A stretch of 64,000 nucleotides of DNA from assembly GCF_030272615.1 (NCBI RefSeq), contig NC_081413.1:160392849-160456848 (forward strand), given 5' to 3'. The notes under the pieces are model-generated. The model was not told the DNA's origin, did not search any database, and worked only from the letters and a program-made list of their open reading frames with translations. Position 1 is the stretch's first letter, and the number at the start of each line of letters is the position of its first letter. The translations under genes and the position numbers were made by a program. The DNA is from Cryptomeria japonica. Lineage: Eukaryota > Streptophyta > Pinopsida > Cupressales > Cupressaceae. This document shows positions 21,700 to 34,744 of this stretch, one piece after another.

Positions 21700-24600
21700 A
21701 TTAGTTCTCAAAAACTATAAAAAATAATGTCAAAGAATAATAACTGTACACTAAATACCTCCAAAAATGTCTTATTGGAGCTTGACCAATTTCAAGATTT
21801 CCGGGTAAGATTTCTCTAGTAACTCTACATAGGTATCCCATCCAGTTTTGAATGTGTCGGATATGGATACAAGTCCACTCAATAAATATGCAAGTGATTA
21901 TTTCTCAGTGACTTCTGCCGGTGTGGGCTTACCAAGCATATCCATGCATTTTCTCTTATGTACACCAAGTGAATCCAATCTTGGACTCACCAACCCTCTG
22001 AGACTTCTAGATCTCTGAATGATCTTATCTCTTTCCTTTTCAGGAGCAGAAATCTAGTTCTCCAAGGTCAAAATTTGTCCATCAATAATTGTGGTCAGTG
22101 AAGTTAGACCATAAAAAGAATTAGCAATATTAGCAATCTTTTCCTATAACTCCTTTATCTTCTTATCAACATTTGTTGTAAGAATCTCTATATTACAACA
22201 TACCCTATATATGTTAGTACCCTGTTTCAAAGAATTTTCAATAAGAATAAGTTTCTCCTCAATCTTCCTCTTCTCTATCTCAATATTCTAATAAAAAGTA
22301 GCTCTCTTAGCCAAAGTGAATCTCTCAAGTGCTTGCCAGTTTGAGATCCACTGTAATGATTGAAAATCTTTAGAAATGTGTTATGTTATTGCCTTAAGCT
22401 TGCCGCAAGAGCTCACTTCATTCTATGCAAAACTATTATTGATTGATCTATTATCCTCTTATCTACGGATCCCTCCATTAGTTTATGAGCAGCCATCATC
22501 ATTAGCTCTATGGGACTCATCTTCGTGATGGATTTCTTCTCAACTTGAGAAGTGTCAATTATCAACAATGATGGACTCCCAACTAGTGCCTTACCAGATT
22601 CCCTTGTTTTGGCTTTTAATGCCTCCTCGCTTGCATCGGTGGCTTCACCACTTGGTGCAGTTTGTGCAACTATAGATTCCTCTCTAGGAACAGTATCCTC
22701 AACTTGTACATTAATATCCGGAGGACAAGTGTACTCAATGTTCTTAGTAATAACCAGTGTCTCAATATGTGTTTGTGCATTTGTGATAACCTATGGCTCA
22801 ATATCCACTATCTTGATGTTCTTCAAAACTGTGGGTGGAGCACCCATAATTCCTTTCCCTTTCCCTTCAAATAGTGTATCTACAGTCTCAGTTTTTGTCT
22901 CCAATGAAGTAAAGAATCCTCTATGCTCTCCCAAAAAATTTATCCAAGCCTTTTGTGTTTCCTTTATCACTTCATTCATTCTCCCTAACATTAGGCTAGT
23001 TATTCTGTGTTTGTTGTTAAAAATCTTTCTGTCAGCAGCCTCTATTGTCTTTTCCATCTCATCTGGAGCTATGGTAACACAAATAGCTAAAATTTCCTAC
23101 ATTTTGATGTGTTTGTCTTCTTGCATTGTAGATAGCCTTCTAGCATCTAGCATGTTGTATAACTCTATTGATATATGATTTTCTATTTCAATTAAATATT
23201 TCTTATAGATATCTAAGTATAGAAGCATTGCTTCCTCTACCTCTCTTTTCTCATCAACTTCTAATTGATCATAATATAATTCAACATTTTTCAATATTCC
23301 AACCTTAGTGATTTCATCAACAATTTTAGTACAAGTTTTGGGCAGAATAATTGTAACATTACTAGTCTCAAGTGCCAAATCATTGTCACTTTTCTTCCTC
23401 CTCCTTGTAGTACTAGATGCAGCTGATGGTGTGGCCTTAGGTTCCTTGTTCTGTGTTGGTAATTTGATGGTAACCTTCCTAACCAGTTGTTTCTTTGCTT
23501 CCACCTTGGGTTCTTCCTATTTCTTCCTCACAACTATTTTAAATGCTAATGGAGTGTTGTCCTCAGATTCAGATTCAACAACCACATGTTCAATATGAAC
23601 TACCAGATCCTTCCTCTTTCTTCCTTTCTCTGGGACAACATCAATGAGTTCCCTAATGTCCATAGAAACTTCTTACACAAACTTGCTCATCTTACCTTCT
23701 TGTTTTTCCCTCTTCTTTTGGTTGAACTCTATTTCAAGCTCAAGAGTCTTTTGTTGTGTTGTTCCACAAGTTTTTTCTGCTTCATCTAATTTGCATATGC
23801 ATCAATAATTAATGCATCCACCTCATAGCCCATTTCAGCTATCCATATCTTTCGAGGCTTGACTGCCTCCATGAGGGTCTCATCCTTTTTGACCATGAAA
23901 CATATGTCAGTAGAATATTTCTTTACTATATGCTCAGGTACTCTTATTCTAGAGCTCATAGATTTTTGAAAATCTTTAAAGTAACCCCATACCATATCAT
24001 TCTCTAAGACTTCCCAATGTAGAAATTGATTCTTAAACTATCTTCCTACTGGGATATCAAAATCCCATTACTTCCTTCTAGAACTAGGAGTATCATTCAA
24101 AAAGTATAACATTAAACAAACCAACAGATTTCCATACTGGAAGGTACCCTTCTTCTCACCTTTAATCTTTCACAAATTGATCAATAACTCCTCAAGCATC
24201 CAATCACAAAGATCTAACTTGATATTTTCTCTTATCATCCTATAAGTGGCCAAAATACATGAACTTGAAACAAAATTCACTCGGTTAGATTGAGTTACCT
24301 TGCAACCTATGATCATGCTTCCAAACTTGATGTCGGTGTCAATGATGGTGCTCACCTTCATCGATCTCTTGTCTAATGTGGCATTAGTGATCTTCCTTAT
24401 GAAGTCATTTGATACCTTCTTATCTGGATGTTTCCCTATTAATGACAAGCCTATAATTGTCTGGATGGATTTCTTAGTAATCTTGTAGGGTAGGTCCAAC
24501 CACATGAACTCCCCATGTACTTTGCTGAGTACATATCTGACTATCTCATCCTTGAATTTTGAAATATCTAGAATATCAGTAAACACTAGATCTTTGATCT

Positions 24601-24880
24601 ATTGATATGTCAGTTTGATTTTGCCAGACTCTCCCATGAGTTCATTCATATACATCCATTTGATCTCCAAAGTGCCTAGGTCCTCTATGTGACAATGAAT
24701 ATAGGCCCTAACATCTTCCACATATACCACTCCCTTCGAAACACGAGAAAACACTCCAACTGAATATTCCTTGGTAGCCACATGTGGATAGCATTTTAAA
24801 ATTGGCCTGGGGCAGTCCTTAACTTCTAATACAGTTGGATTTGCAACAAAAATAGGAGCAGAAGATGATCATGATTCCAT
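21700..24880 (-). pseudogene. E1 ORF2: large unidentified protein, degenerate
   Basis: On the minus strand the frame starts at ATG 24880 and can be followed in pieces: 24599-24781, 24170-24586, 23786-23995, 23097-23504 and 22791-23057, with stops between. The N-terminal third includes GVVYVEDVRAYIHCHIEDL and HGEFMWLDLPYKITKKSIQ, which align with VLLVEDVRFFTKCHVEEL and HDDFMWLEEKSFNITKEII in E2. A basic, Ser/Thr/Lys-rich middle (about 23380-23500) and a Glu/Lys-rich helical C-terminal part follow. I do not recognise the family. Its position after the zinc-knuckle ORF and before the polypurine tract replaces pol. Many stops are again TAG or TGA. Confidence 0.6.
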
Positions 24881-25389
24881 GATTCAAGAAAAATACCTTT
24901 GAACGCTTTCGGTGAAAACCTCCGACAAATCCTTCCAGATGTTGGTGTGATCACTCAAGAAAAATTTGATCACCTCTGAAAAGATTTTGATTGCACTAAG
25001 TTTCTCTGAATCACTTTGAATGCTGGGTGATTAACAATGAAGTGTAATCAACCTTTTATCCATCATGAAAACCCTAGTCTTCTGTTGACATAAATGACTG
25101 CCGGTGAAAGATACCGGATCTCACTTTGAACATATCAACATTGGATAATCCTCTCTAATATCTAGAACATCTTCTAGAATCTCTTCCTGATGCATATGCA
25201 TCATCTTCCATAAAATTTTCCTACCCCTAAGGCATCTACCTTAGTTACTAGTTGAGCTCATTGTCTGTGCAAGAGAAACCTCTTCTACTAGATAGATAAC
25301 TGGGGAATTCCCATCTGATGATTGCTCTTTAGTCTTCTTAACCCATTTCTGAGTGTGGTCATCTTAGATTTCATCAACCTTCTCTTTGC

Positions 25390-26410
25390 CTTTATTATTT
25401 GATCCTCCATTGTCTACCAGTGGATTTTTGCTTGTGTAGAACTTAGCAATATTTCCAATTTCATTGCATGCATAACATGTAACATTATTCTTTTGAATTG
25501 CCTTGCTGAAACCAATGAAATTGCTTGACCTATACTAATTAGCCATATGTACAAATTTTCCACAAGAATAGCATTTTACATTCATTCTACAATCATCTAT
25601 CTTATGACCAAACTTATTGCATTTAAAGCATTTACTAGGAGCAGATTTAGGGTTCTGATTTGCTTTGTTTCTATATTGCCTAGCCATGTGTCCAAATTTA
25701 TTGCAAACAAAACATCTACCATTGAATTTATAAGCATTGAATTGTCTTACCAGTGCCTTATGGTTTTTATCATCATTATCAATACCATAACTCTATCCTT
25801 GCTCAAATCCAAGTTCACTAGAATCTCCAGTCTGCCTCTATCTCTTCAATAAGTCATCAAGCTGTGTTGATCTAATCTTGAATTTTTCTTTGTACTCACT
25901 ACCAGTAGTTAAGTCTTCTCCCAGTATCATCATTTTTCTCTCAAGATCTTGCTTATTGCTCTGGGATTGTACCAAATTAGTCCTCAATATCTCATTTTCT
26001 TGAATCAACCTACCACATCCTTCAAATTTGTTCTTCAGGGATACAACAAGACTTTCTTCCCTTTTTTTTTTCTATCCTCAATCTCCTTAGACATCTTCAT
26101 AGTCATAGTATGCATTTCATTCTTCATAACCATGTTCTCCTAACTCAATTCTGACATTGTTCCTTAAGTGCATTTTCATCATCCTAATTTTGTAAAAGTT
26201 TTTTCCTCCTAGCTTGAATATATGAAAGTCTCTCTTGTAGGATAAGAATGAATTCCTTGGTAGAATTCAACTCATCTTGTAGATTTAAAATCTTTAGTCT
26301 TTCAACATCACAATCTTCAAGTGCCATCTCAAGCTTCTTCTCCAAAGCCATCTTCAATGATTCTAGTTTTAGGATCTTCCTCAAGATGTTAAACTTCCTC
26401 CGAGACACAT
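25390..26410 (-). pseudogene. E1 ORF1: coiled-coil and zinc-knuckle (gag-like) protein, degenerate
   Basis: The N-terminal part (26184-26410) is a heptad-like helical stretch rich in Leu, Glu and Lys (LKMALEKKLEMALEDCDVER). After interruptions come four knuckle-like modules: CFVCNKFGHMARQY (about 25690), CFKCNKFGHKIDDC (about 25620), CYSCGKFVHMAN (about 25560) and CYACNEIGNIAKFY (about 25480). Only the second keeps a full C-x2-C-x4-H-x4-C set; others have lost the last Cys or the His. The role is presumably RNA binding and packaging, as in Gag (inference). Confidence 0.7.
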
Positions 26411-27336
26411 TGTTGGAAACCAATAACACTAAGAGGAGGGGTGAATCAGTGTTATACCATAATAAAAGATTTTAATCTTAACAAAACATTCATACATCAA
26501 CCAGTATACTAGTATAAACAAAATTGAAAGAAGTAATGCAACCAATAAGCCAAACACATAAATGAGAAACATAACACAAATTTATACATGGAAAACCTCA
26601 AAGAGGAAAAACCATGGTGGGATTTGTGACCCACAATATCAATTCACTAGCCATGTGAAGAGATATTACAATATATGATGGGCCTACACTTGCAGGAAGG
26701 CTTACAACCTAGAGCACACTGCTCATCATAATAGGAGCCTTAATAACTTCATATCAAACTAGACAACAATCTGAAGAAGTGTGAACTACTAAGATAGCAT
26801 CTCCTATGCCAGAATACAGTTATGGTTTAAGCTCTATCTGTTTCAGTTAAAACCCTAAACCTCAATACCAGAATAACCCTTACAATGAATTCCTCACATA
26901 CATAGTCTCTAAAAATGATTTTGCATCATATTACATTTCCATATCCAAACTTATCTACATATCTCCATCATACAAAATGATCTATCAGACTGTCCTATAT
27001 ACCCTATACAATTTACATGCCTTATGTCGGCTTACAAAGATATATACAATAACATACTACATGTCAGTGAGATAACATAAATGAATAATAATTAAAACTA
27101 TTTGCCAATGTTGGATCCAAGATGTGTCAGCCTCCAATATTGATGACTTTTCTATACCATGTCGGCCTGCATTTCTGGTTACTAAGGAAGTCTTCTACCC
27201 TGCCGGTGTCGATGCTAGTGCCAGTGAAGAGTCTGTGAAGTTCCTGTCGGTACACCATATGAAGCTGGAACACAAAATCATGTTGCCATCAATGACAACA
27301 TAATGAAACCAACCAATAGAGTATCAATTGCCAACA
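26411..27336 (-). repeat. E1 5' LTR (926 bp)
   Basis: It is the same repeat as 20580-21493, with TGTTGG...CCAACA termini. On the minus strand it is followed directly by coding sequence (ATGTGTCTCGGAGG) instead of a primer site, unlike E2, where a canonical primer site and about 50 nt precede ORF1. Confidence 0.9.
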
Positions 27337-27341
27337 ACTCT

Positions 27342-28378
27342 ATCTCTAGTTCAAATACTTTGAAATTTGATGATGTTGTTGGTGTTATCCTAAGCGAGGA
27401 AATGCGATGAAAAAGAACAGGTGAGGCTTCAACATCATCAAGAATTGTTTTGAATATTGAGAATAAGGGAAGATAAAAGGAAAAAGGAAAAGGCCCTGGG
27501 CATGAGAAGCCGCGAGGGAAGTCAAAGAAAAGTCACTCTCAATCTAGAGGAAGAAAAAATTGTTGGTACTACGGAAAGCCAAGACACTTAAAGAAAGATT
27601 GTTGGTCTCAAAAAACAAACAAGGAGATGGAAATGAAGAAGATAGAAAGAAAGATAATGTTACAAGTAATTCTTTAAAAGATGTCTTGATCCCATGTTCA
27701 GATAATGCTAATGATTCTTGGGTAATAGATTCATGGGCTTCATTTCATGCTACACCCCATACAAAATATTTTCTAGATTATGTTCAAGGTGATTTTAGAC
27801 ATGTATATCTGGGTGATGATGAGCCCTGATAGATTGTTGGAAAAGGCAAGATAAAAATCAAGTTGCAGAATGAAAATGACTGGTTGTTGCAAGAGGTAAG
27901 GCATGCTCCTAATTTAAGAAGAAGTTGAATTTTTGTAGGACAAGTGGGTGGTGAAGGCTGCATAGTTAGCTTTATAGATAATTTCTAAAAGGTTACTAAA
28001 GGTGCACTAGTAGTAACTAAAGGTGAAAAGGTAGGCACATTGTATTTATATATTAGTAATACTTATTCTACCTTAGCTGCTACAAAAAATGTTGTTGCAG
28101 GGACAACTATAATAGATGTTGCAAGGATATATTCAAAACTGTGGCACCATAGACTCAGGAACATGAGTGAGAAAGGGATGAAAATACTTCACTCTAAAAA
28201 TTTGTTGCTAGGATTGAAGCAGATTGATTTAGAATTTTATGAAAATTGTGTTTATGGTAAACAAAAAAGAGTAAGATTTCTCAAGGTTGGAAAAGAGAAA
28301 GAGTGAGAAATTAGAGCTTGTGCATTCAGATGTATGGGGACCGTCTCGAGTATCATCTCTTGGCGGCTCTTTTTATTG
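27342..28378 (+). pseudogene. X gag C-terminus, protease and integrase N-terminus
   Basis: It begins right after the E1 target duplication and continues the gag (SSNTLKFDDVVGVILSEEM). A zinc knuckle follows with its second Cys replaced by Tyr (CWYYGKPRHLKKDC, about 27562-27603). The protease motif is SWVIDSWASFHAT near 27717 (usual DSGAS, so the Gly is Trp). GAG-pre-integrase is LWHHRLRNMSEKGMKIL near 28140, and the integrase start is LVHSDVWGPS...GGSFY in another frame. It stops at the G3 insertion and resumes at 63735. Several stops and at least one frameshift are present. Confidence 0.8.
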
Positions 28379-29505
28379 TGTCGACTTGAATTTCATCCTC
28401 AGAATGTTACCTGCAATAACTTAGTTTCACAAAATACTAGTGGAAATGCTACAGAAAATCCAAACTCAATCAATGAAACTACATGAAATACATATGAAAT
28501 AAAATATTAATATTACCTTCATGACTTATGTCTCATTGTATCCTAACTCTACTATTCTTGGTTGCAGATGGTGTGCTCTCAAACAATGCACTGATGGCTT
28601 CCAAGATGGCATATGAAGAATGGACTGATAACTTGTAGTTAACTGATACTATGATATGCAATACTACATGATTTTGCTAAAATGATTATGCTAAATGATA
28701 TTATATGATAATTGCTATTTGCTATTTGGTATTTGCTTCAAAAACTCATGGATGCATATGATTGATTTTTAAGACTAACTCTCTCTCAAATGAAGCTCTT
28801 GATTTTATAGAGCTTGAGAGGATTAGATGATGTGGCTTAGATCAACGGTCATGATCAGATCTACAGATTTGGATGGCTGTGAGCAAAGGTGAAGGTTGAG
28901 AGAAAGGGGGAAGGAGAAGACAAGTGTCACTCATCTCACCTTGACTGGGTTGCTGACTGAGAGAATCTAGGGATGGTTGGAGAATATTTAGGCATGATAG
29001 GACAAGTGGACTCAAGTCCTTCCTAAGATGAAGGGGGTGTTGGAGAGAATATAGAAAATGGTTATGAAATATGTGTACGTACACAATCTTCATTAAATTC
29101 GGTGGTTGAAGATAAATGATAAATTAATATTTAAGAAATATTAATTTCTTTAGCCACATGTTTGATGAGTTGGCAAAGGGAAGATGAAGTGGAGATGGAA
29201 GGTGAATTGGAAAACAAAGATTAAATAATTTAAGAAATCATTTAATATTTGAGACTATAGGATAGGAAAATAACTATTAAATATTAGATATTTAATTGTT
29301 TGAAGAGGATAATTAAATATTAGATATTTAATTAATTAGAAGAATATGATAAATGAATTAAATAATAAAATATTAATTAATAGAAAGACACGAAAATGAA
29401 TTAAATAATTAATCTTTTCAAATTAACTATTTAATAGAAGAATAATTATTAAATAAATATAAAATATTTATTTAATTGCTCATAGCCAATTTTTATGTGT
29501 ATACA
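28379..29505 (-). repeat. G3 3' LTR (about 1127 bp)
   Basis: In plus orientation it runs from TGTCGACTTG to TGTATACA. The same sequence recurs as the right LTR, where it is split at ACCTT by a solo-LTR-like insertion. Its AT-rich part has repeated TTAAATATTAGATATTTAATT palindromes. The 183-bp minus frame at about 28842-29093 is present in both LTR copies and shows no domain; I do not call it a gene. Confidence 0.9.
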
Positions 29506-29520
29506 TTTTTCCCCTCTTTG
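29506..29520 (-). promoter_or_regulatory. G3 polypurine tract
   Basis: The minus strand reads CAAAGAGGGGAAAAA immediately before the LTR start TGTATACAC. This fixes the minus orientation of G3. Confidence 0.8.
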
Positions 29521-30840
29521 AAATAATGTCAAGACAACATTCTTTTGAAGATTAAATCAAGTCTCGATAGTGCGCCTAGTGAAGATAAAAAATCCTAATT
29601 GTGTGCCCCCTCAGGAGATTGATCGTGAAATTGTCAAAAATTCTTGTTTGAACGATTGATCTCATGATAAGTGATAAAAATTAAGTCAATTAAATTCATT
29701 TGGAAAAAATAAATTAAATTGCCCCATTGAAATTAATTAATCTTCAAATAGTAAATATAAAATTAACCAAGGTTAATTTTAATTTCATTGTTATCCTTGT
29801 TAGCTTGTGGAGAAAATATTCTTGCTGAGGTGGCAAAATGGTGATTCTCATGGAGAACCATTGTTTTGAGCACGTTTGACGATATCCACGACTTGTCGAG
29901 CATGGGTATCTAGTATGTATGTTATCTCGAGCTTTGTTTTAAATTTTTCGTGCAACTTTTCATGTTTTTTGCACGATTTTTGAATTTTCAAATTTTTTTG
30001 TGATTTTTTCGGCATTAGGTTAGTGCTTTTGCAAAATTTTTTAGCGTAAATGAATTTAGGATTAGCACAAATGCATAGATTAGCACATATGCTCTTTTTG
30101 TTAGCACATATGTTAAGAATGTTAGCGCTTTTGTATAGGATAACATAAATGATTCGTTTGTTAGTGCTTTTGTTCAATAAGGTAGCACTTTTGCATGGGT
30201 TTGCGCAAATGTCTTTAGATTTAGTGCATTTGTTCAAAAGAATAGCACAAATGCTCAAGTTTAGTGCAAATGCCTTTAGATTAAGTGCATTTACTATAGT
30301 TTAGCACAAATGCTCAATAGGATAGTGCTTTTGCTCAAATTTGATGTTTTTGATAAGTGCAAATATTTAAAAATCACTTTGATGATTAGATTTAACGTGT
30401 TTAATACGCATTGATGATGAAATAGGGACTTGATTGAGCAATGTGTGCTTGATAGATTGATTGATAGTTTTGATTGCTGGATTGATTGAGAGGATTGCTT
30501 TGATTAGCTTGATTGATAGATTGCTTTAATTAGCTTGAGTGATAAAGTAGCTTTGATTAGCTTGAGTGATAGAGTAGCTTTGATTAGCTTGAGTGATAGA
30601 GTAGCTCTAAGAAACTGATTTAGTTTCGGATGTAAGAGCTTAGCAAAGTTTTGAGTGAACTCAGTGATTGATAGAAAACCATGATTGATAGGTTTTAAAA
30701 TGTTTTGATAGTGTAAGTTGTTTCAATTTGATTTGATAGACAGATAGATGATGATTGCTTCAATTTTATTTGATAGATAGATAGATGTTGATTGCTTGAT
30801 TTCTCTTGAAAAATAGGAGAAAATTGATGTTCTCCAGTGT
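29521..30840 (+). repeat. G3 motif array A and short tandem repeats upstream of the mobile-domain gene
   Basis: About 30010-30345 holds roughly 16 copies, spaced about 20-22 nt, of TTAGCGC(A/T)(A/T)ATG-like words (for example TTAGCACAAATGC, TTAGCGCTTTTG, TTAGTGCATTTG). About 30480-30610 holds a roughly 28-bp repeat of TTTGATTAGCTTGAGTGATA, and 30720-30800 has GATAGATAGATG repeats. There is no coding sequence. The stretch acts as the leader of the plus-strand gene or as 3' untranslated sequence of G3. Confidence 0.7.
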
Positions 30841-30848
30841 CGGGAGAA

Positions 30849-32990
30849 ATTACCGGCAGTACGTCATTTTATTCTAGAGTTGACACAGACTGAGATTTGA
30901 CATAAAGATGCCTGTGGTTTATGCCATTTGTTGTATATGCTTGAGATTATGCATAATAGAGGATTATTGACAGTGTTAGCCGAGAGATGGCACAACGAGT
31001 ATAATACTTTCCACTTGCCTACGGGTGATATTAGTGTGACTCTTGAGGATGTCTATAGGATTTTGCACATCCCAGTGACTGGCGAGCTAGTGCAGTATGA
31101 TTTTTAGGATCGGGTTGGGACAGAGGCTTGTAGAGTTGTGTTTGCTGATGAGAGCATTGGTAGAGGAGAGATCTGATGGGTTGATATGGTGATGTATTAC
31201 GAGGCTCTTCCTGTTATTCTTGCTGGTCTGATTAGAGGATTTATATGTCCTGATAGGAGATCACGAGGTTTTTCTGTTGTTGGGGTGAGATTCTTCTGAG
31301 TATGATGTAGCATCATACTCGATATGCTTGGAGTGTTTGCATGCTTGCACATTTATATCATGATCTGTATCAGGTAGTGTATGATGAGAGTGCGAGTTTG
31401 TCTATAGGATGCACTTTATTGCAGATCTGGTGTTGGGAGCACATTGATATTATGCGGCCTATCCTTCATAGAGTTCATGGAGAGAGGCAACCATATGTGT
31501 ATTTCTATGCAGGTATTCTTACTCAACATAAGCTGGGTAAGATGGAGTATTGGCATTGGGTGCTTGATTCATTAGATATCATTACTTGGAGACCATTTCT
31601 TGATTGTGAGCCATGGATGGATGAAGCAAAAACATTACCATTTATTATGCAGAGTAGATATCTCATTGGTTGGACTCCTTATATTGTTGAGTGATAGTTG
31701 ATTGGTCGCATTTTGAGACAGTTTGGTATCATCTATCCTATGCCTACTGGTGTGACGATATATGCTTGGCAGTACAGAGATAGGCAAGATTGGGGACCTT
31801 CTTTGTCATTTGAGATTGCTCATGTAGAGTTTGTTGCTACTCTGAGAGTGGCTTATGATATGAGATTGCACATTCTTGATCCTGGGGTTACTATAGATTA
31901 TGCTCAGTACATATTAGCTCATCCATTTCCTCTCATTACTGATCTAGCAAATCCTCCTTCTAGCTTAGGAGATGAGGATGATGATTCAAATGATCTTGTT
32001 GTTAGGAGACAGAGATGGAGATGAGAGCTCAAAGCTGCTCATGAGGCTAGGGGAGGTGATGATGAGGGTGGGGATGGAGGTGGTGGTGGTAGGAGACCTG
32101 GATAGAGGGGAGGTCGCATGAGAGTCCGTGGAGGACCATTTGGACCAGCTAGCAGGATTGAGAGAGCACATCCTATGGGTGGGAGAGATGTTGGATGGAT
32201 TAGGAGGGAGCATGGCAGGGCAACTATGAGATCATCTAGAGGGTTGCCATTGACATGAGGCAAGGTGACTGGACTGGATGGGGGTTGCAGGAGAGTCATT
32301 GATTTTGGACAGATTCAGCTAGACCTTAGGGTTATTGTAGCACATGGTGGAGATGATGAGGATCCTAAGGATCATGTTCCCATGATTAGATGACAGGTTC
32401 AGAGAGTTAATCGGATTGAGATTCCAGCAGTTGGACAGGGTGGTGGTGAGGGGATTGGGGTTCATGCACCACAATGGGATTTACCAGAGCAGGATGCACT
32501 AGTACATGATATGCTAGGGCATGATGCACCAGAGCATGATGTTCCAGGGTAGGATACCATAGACAGTCTGAGAGCATAGATTGATCAGCTTCGAGTACAT
32601 GTGTAGACTCTTATGACTGAGCGAGATAGAGCTGTTAGGAGACAACAGGATACTCAGGGCCTTCTTGATCATATTCAGTAGGTTGGATTACATACTCTCT
32701 CGACTGACACTGTTAGAGCATTAATTCGAGCTGGGAAGGAGACTTCCCACTAGCGACGATGATATGAGGAGGTATTTGCAAAGATCCAGAGAGCAGGTAG
32801 TTATCATACTACCATGTTGATGGATACTAGTAGTGGTGGGGTCATGGGACCTCCTCAGAGGAGTGGTGAGCATCGGAGATAGACATATGGAGGATCTTCT
32901 CACCCATAGCCACATAGATGGATAGAGTCAGGTGGTAGTGGTACAGGACAGCCATGACTTGATTTGTATTTGATGAGGCATTTGTATTGT
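30849..32990 (+). pseudogene. Plant mobile domain (PMD) protein gene, antisense within G3, degenerate
   Basis: The frame from about 30849 reads AERWHNEYNTFHLPTGDISV, TLEDVYRILHIPVTGELVQY, the N-terminal signature of plant mobile domain proteins (MAIN/MAIL type; also carried by transposons). After a frameshift near 31310 it continues in the open frame 31341-31694, with WCWEHIDIMRP and TQHKLGKMEYWHWVLDSLDI, then 31698-32024 with RQFGIIYPMPTGVTIYAW, separated by a TGA. A Gly/Arg-rich segment follows (about 32050-32130), then a helical C-terminal part with stops to about 32990. It lies opposite to G3 pol. The function of transposon-borne PMD proteins is not established; a role in silencing evasion or host chromatin interaction is speculation. 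Confidence 0.8.
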
Positions 32991-34744
32991 TTATCTGATA
33001 TCATTGTATACTTAGACTTATTGTTTTATGATGATCTATATGCAGACATGGACTCTATATGATGATGATGATTTATATGCATGTTACTCTATTTGATGAT
33101 GATCTATATGCTATGATTATATGGATGATGATATTTATGCATGTTATTCTATGTGATTATGATATGGATGCAATGATTATATGGTTTTGTATTTTTATTT
33201 TTGGTTTTGGATGCAAATGAAAATGATTATTATCTTCAAATGATGCAAATGCAGTGATCTATATGGAATGCAAATGAATGATTGATTTTGTTTTGATGAT
33301 GATGCAAATGATCTATATGAAATGTTTTTGTAATGTTTATAATGATTATGAATCTAAGTGCAAAGATGCAACTAAATGATCTTAAATGGAATGATAATGC
33401 GAATAATAATGATGATACACTATATGAATAAAAATGCACTTAATTGAATGCAAACTAATGCAATGATAAAATGCAACTAAATGAAATGAATGATGATTAA
33501 AATGTTTCTAAAAAAAGAATGCACCTATAATGATTAAATACAAATTGTTTTTGTTTGTCCAAGTATACTCAATCTTTTTTTATGACCGTTGATCTATTAA
33601 TGAAATGAAATGCTTATAATGCAGACAAATAACAAGCTAATCTAAAATGATCCAACTAAAAATTGTGCTGCCATTCTTCATATGTTATCTTGAAATAGTG
33701 CTTTGATTTCATCATTGAGCTTTAAAATGTTGTAAGAAAATACAAACAACTTGACATAATGATTCAAGATGACCTGAGTATTCCTTACATGGATTTTGAT
33801 ATAGCAAGTTAATACAAGAAACTCGATATAATGGATCAAGCTAACCTGATTATTTCTTGCAGAACAGACAAGCAATATCTCCTTTCATCCATGACTTGGA
33901 ACGTCCTCCTTGATCTTTTGTTGATCATATCCTGAGACAAGTTCATACCATAGTAAGAGATAAACCACAGACAACAATCAAAGAAAATAATCATGCCTCA
34001 TCATAGCTTCTCTAGTCATGGACATCCTTGAGTTGCATAGAGTACATGTTTAGCAATAAAATCAAGATATAAACATTGAATCTTGTATGTCATTCACATG
34101 TTCTTATGGTCATTAACTGATATAATCATCTTGATGAATGATCTTTGATAATCCTTTATTACTTGCTGATTGATTTCTTTGATTTTTTTGACTTTCATGA
34201 TTCAGTTTGTTGATGAAATGCCTTGATTTTTGTTGCTTTGTTTGCTCGTTATCTATTTCAAAATCCTAGGTGTTTTTGGTTTTTTCTAAGTTTTTCGAAT
34301 GTTTTGGATTTTCAAAGATTCAAAAGATCACCTTAGCAAAAGGAATTTGGATTTTACCCCCAGTGGAAATAAAAATTTATTATGGATGTATGAATTGATC
34401 AAGGTTCAAACCATGGAGGGATACAAATGTAGATTGATTGATTCTGATAAGGTCCAAGACAATGACTACGATAAGTATGTCAAAGATTGATAAATGTTGG
34501 TAAGCTGCATATTTATTGCTAAATGGTTCAAAGAAATGGATGTGAAAGATGGAATGGATAAGCTAGGATATGATGGAAGTGATAGATGTGATATGATGGA
34601 GTGGATAGGTGCACAAAGTGATCTCATAGATGGCATAGCTTACTTCTTAGATAGTGCCTATTTACTAGGTTTTCACCATCTAAATTTATTGCATTTTGTT
34701 GGATTTTATATGCTTTTTATTGATTTTTTTAGGACTGTATATCT
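32991..34744. other. G3 spacer between the antisense gene and pol
   Basis: No domain is seen. 33040-33480 is rich in ATGATGATGAT and ATGCAAATGA-like short repeats. Small open frames at 34299-34490 and 34494-34763 show no family motif. The spacer is consistent with the long 3' non-coding regions of Tat elements. Confidence 0.4.

Larger units (their letters stand above)
20580..27336 (-). mobile_element. E1: complete non-autonomous LTR element (6757 bp), no pol
   Basis: It is bounded by ACTCT on both sides (20575-20579 and 27337-27341) and by similar terminal repeats 20580-21493 and 26411-27336, each TGTTGG...CCAACA. A minus-strand polypurine tract next to the left repeat sets the orientation. 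The 4.9-kb interior codes for a coiled-coil plus zinc-knuckle protein (ORF1) and a large second protein (ORF2). No protease, integrase, reverse transcriptase or RNase H motif is visible on either strand. The interior is homologous in order and sequence to E2. No tRNA primer site is seen next to the 5' LTR, implying a deletion there. Confidence 0.85.

Noticed and set aside
28842-29093. Minus-strand ORF repeated at 63046-63279
   Set aside because: It lies in the G3 LTRs and is duplicated only because LTRs are; the second copy reads into the solo-LTR insertion.
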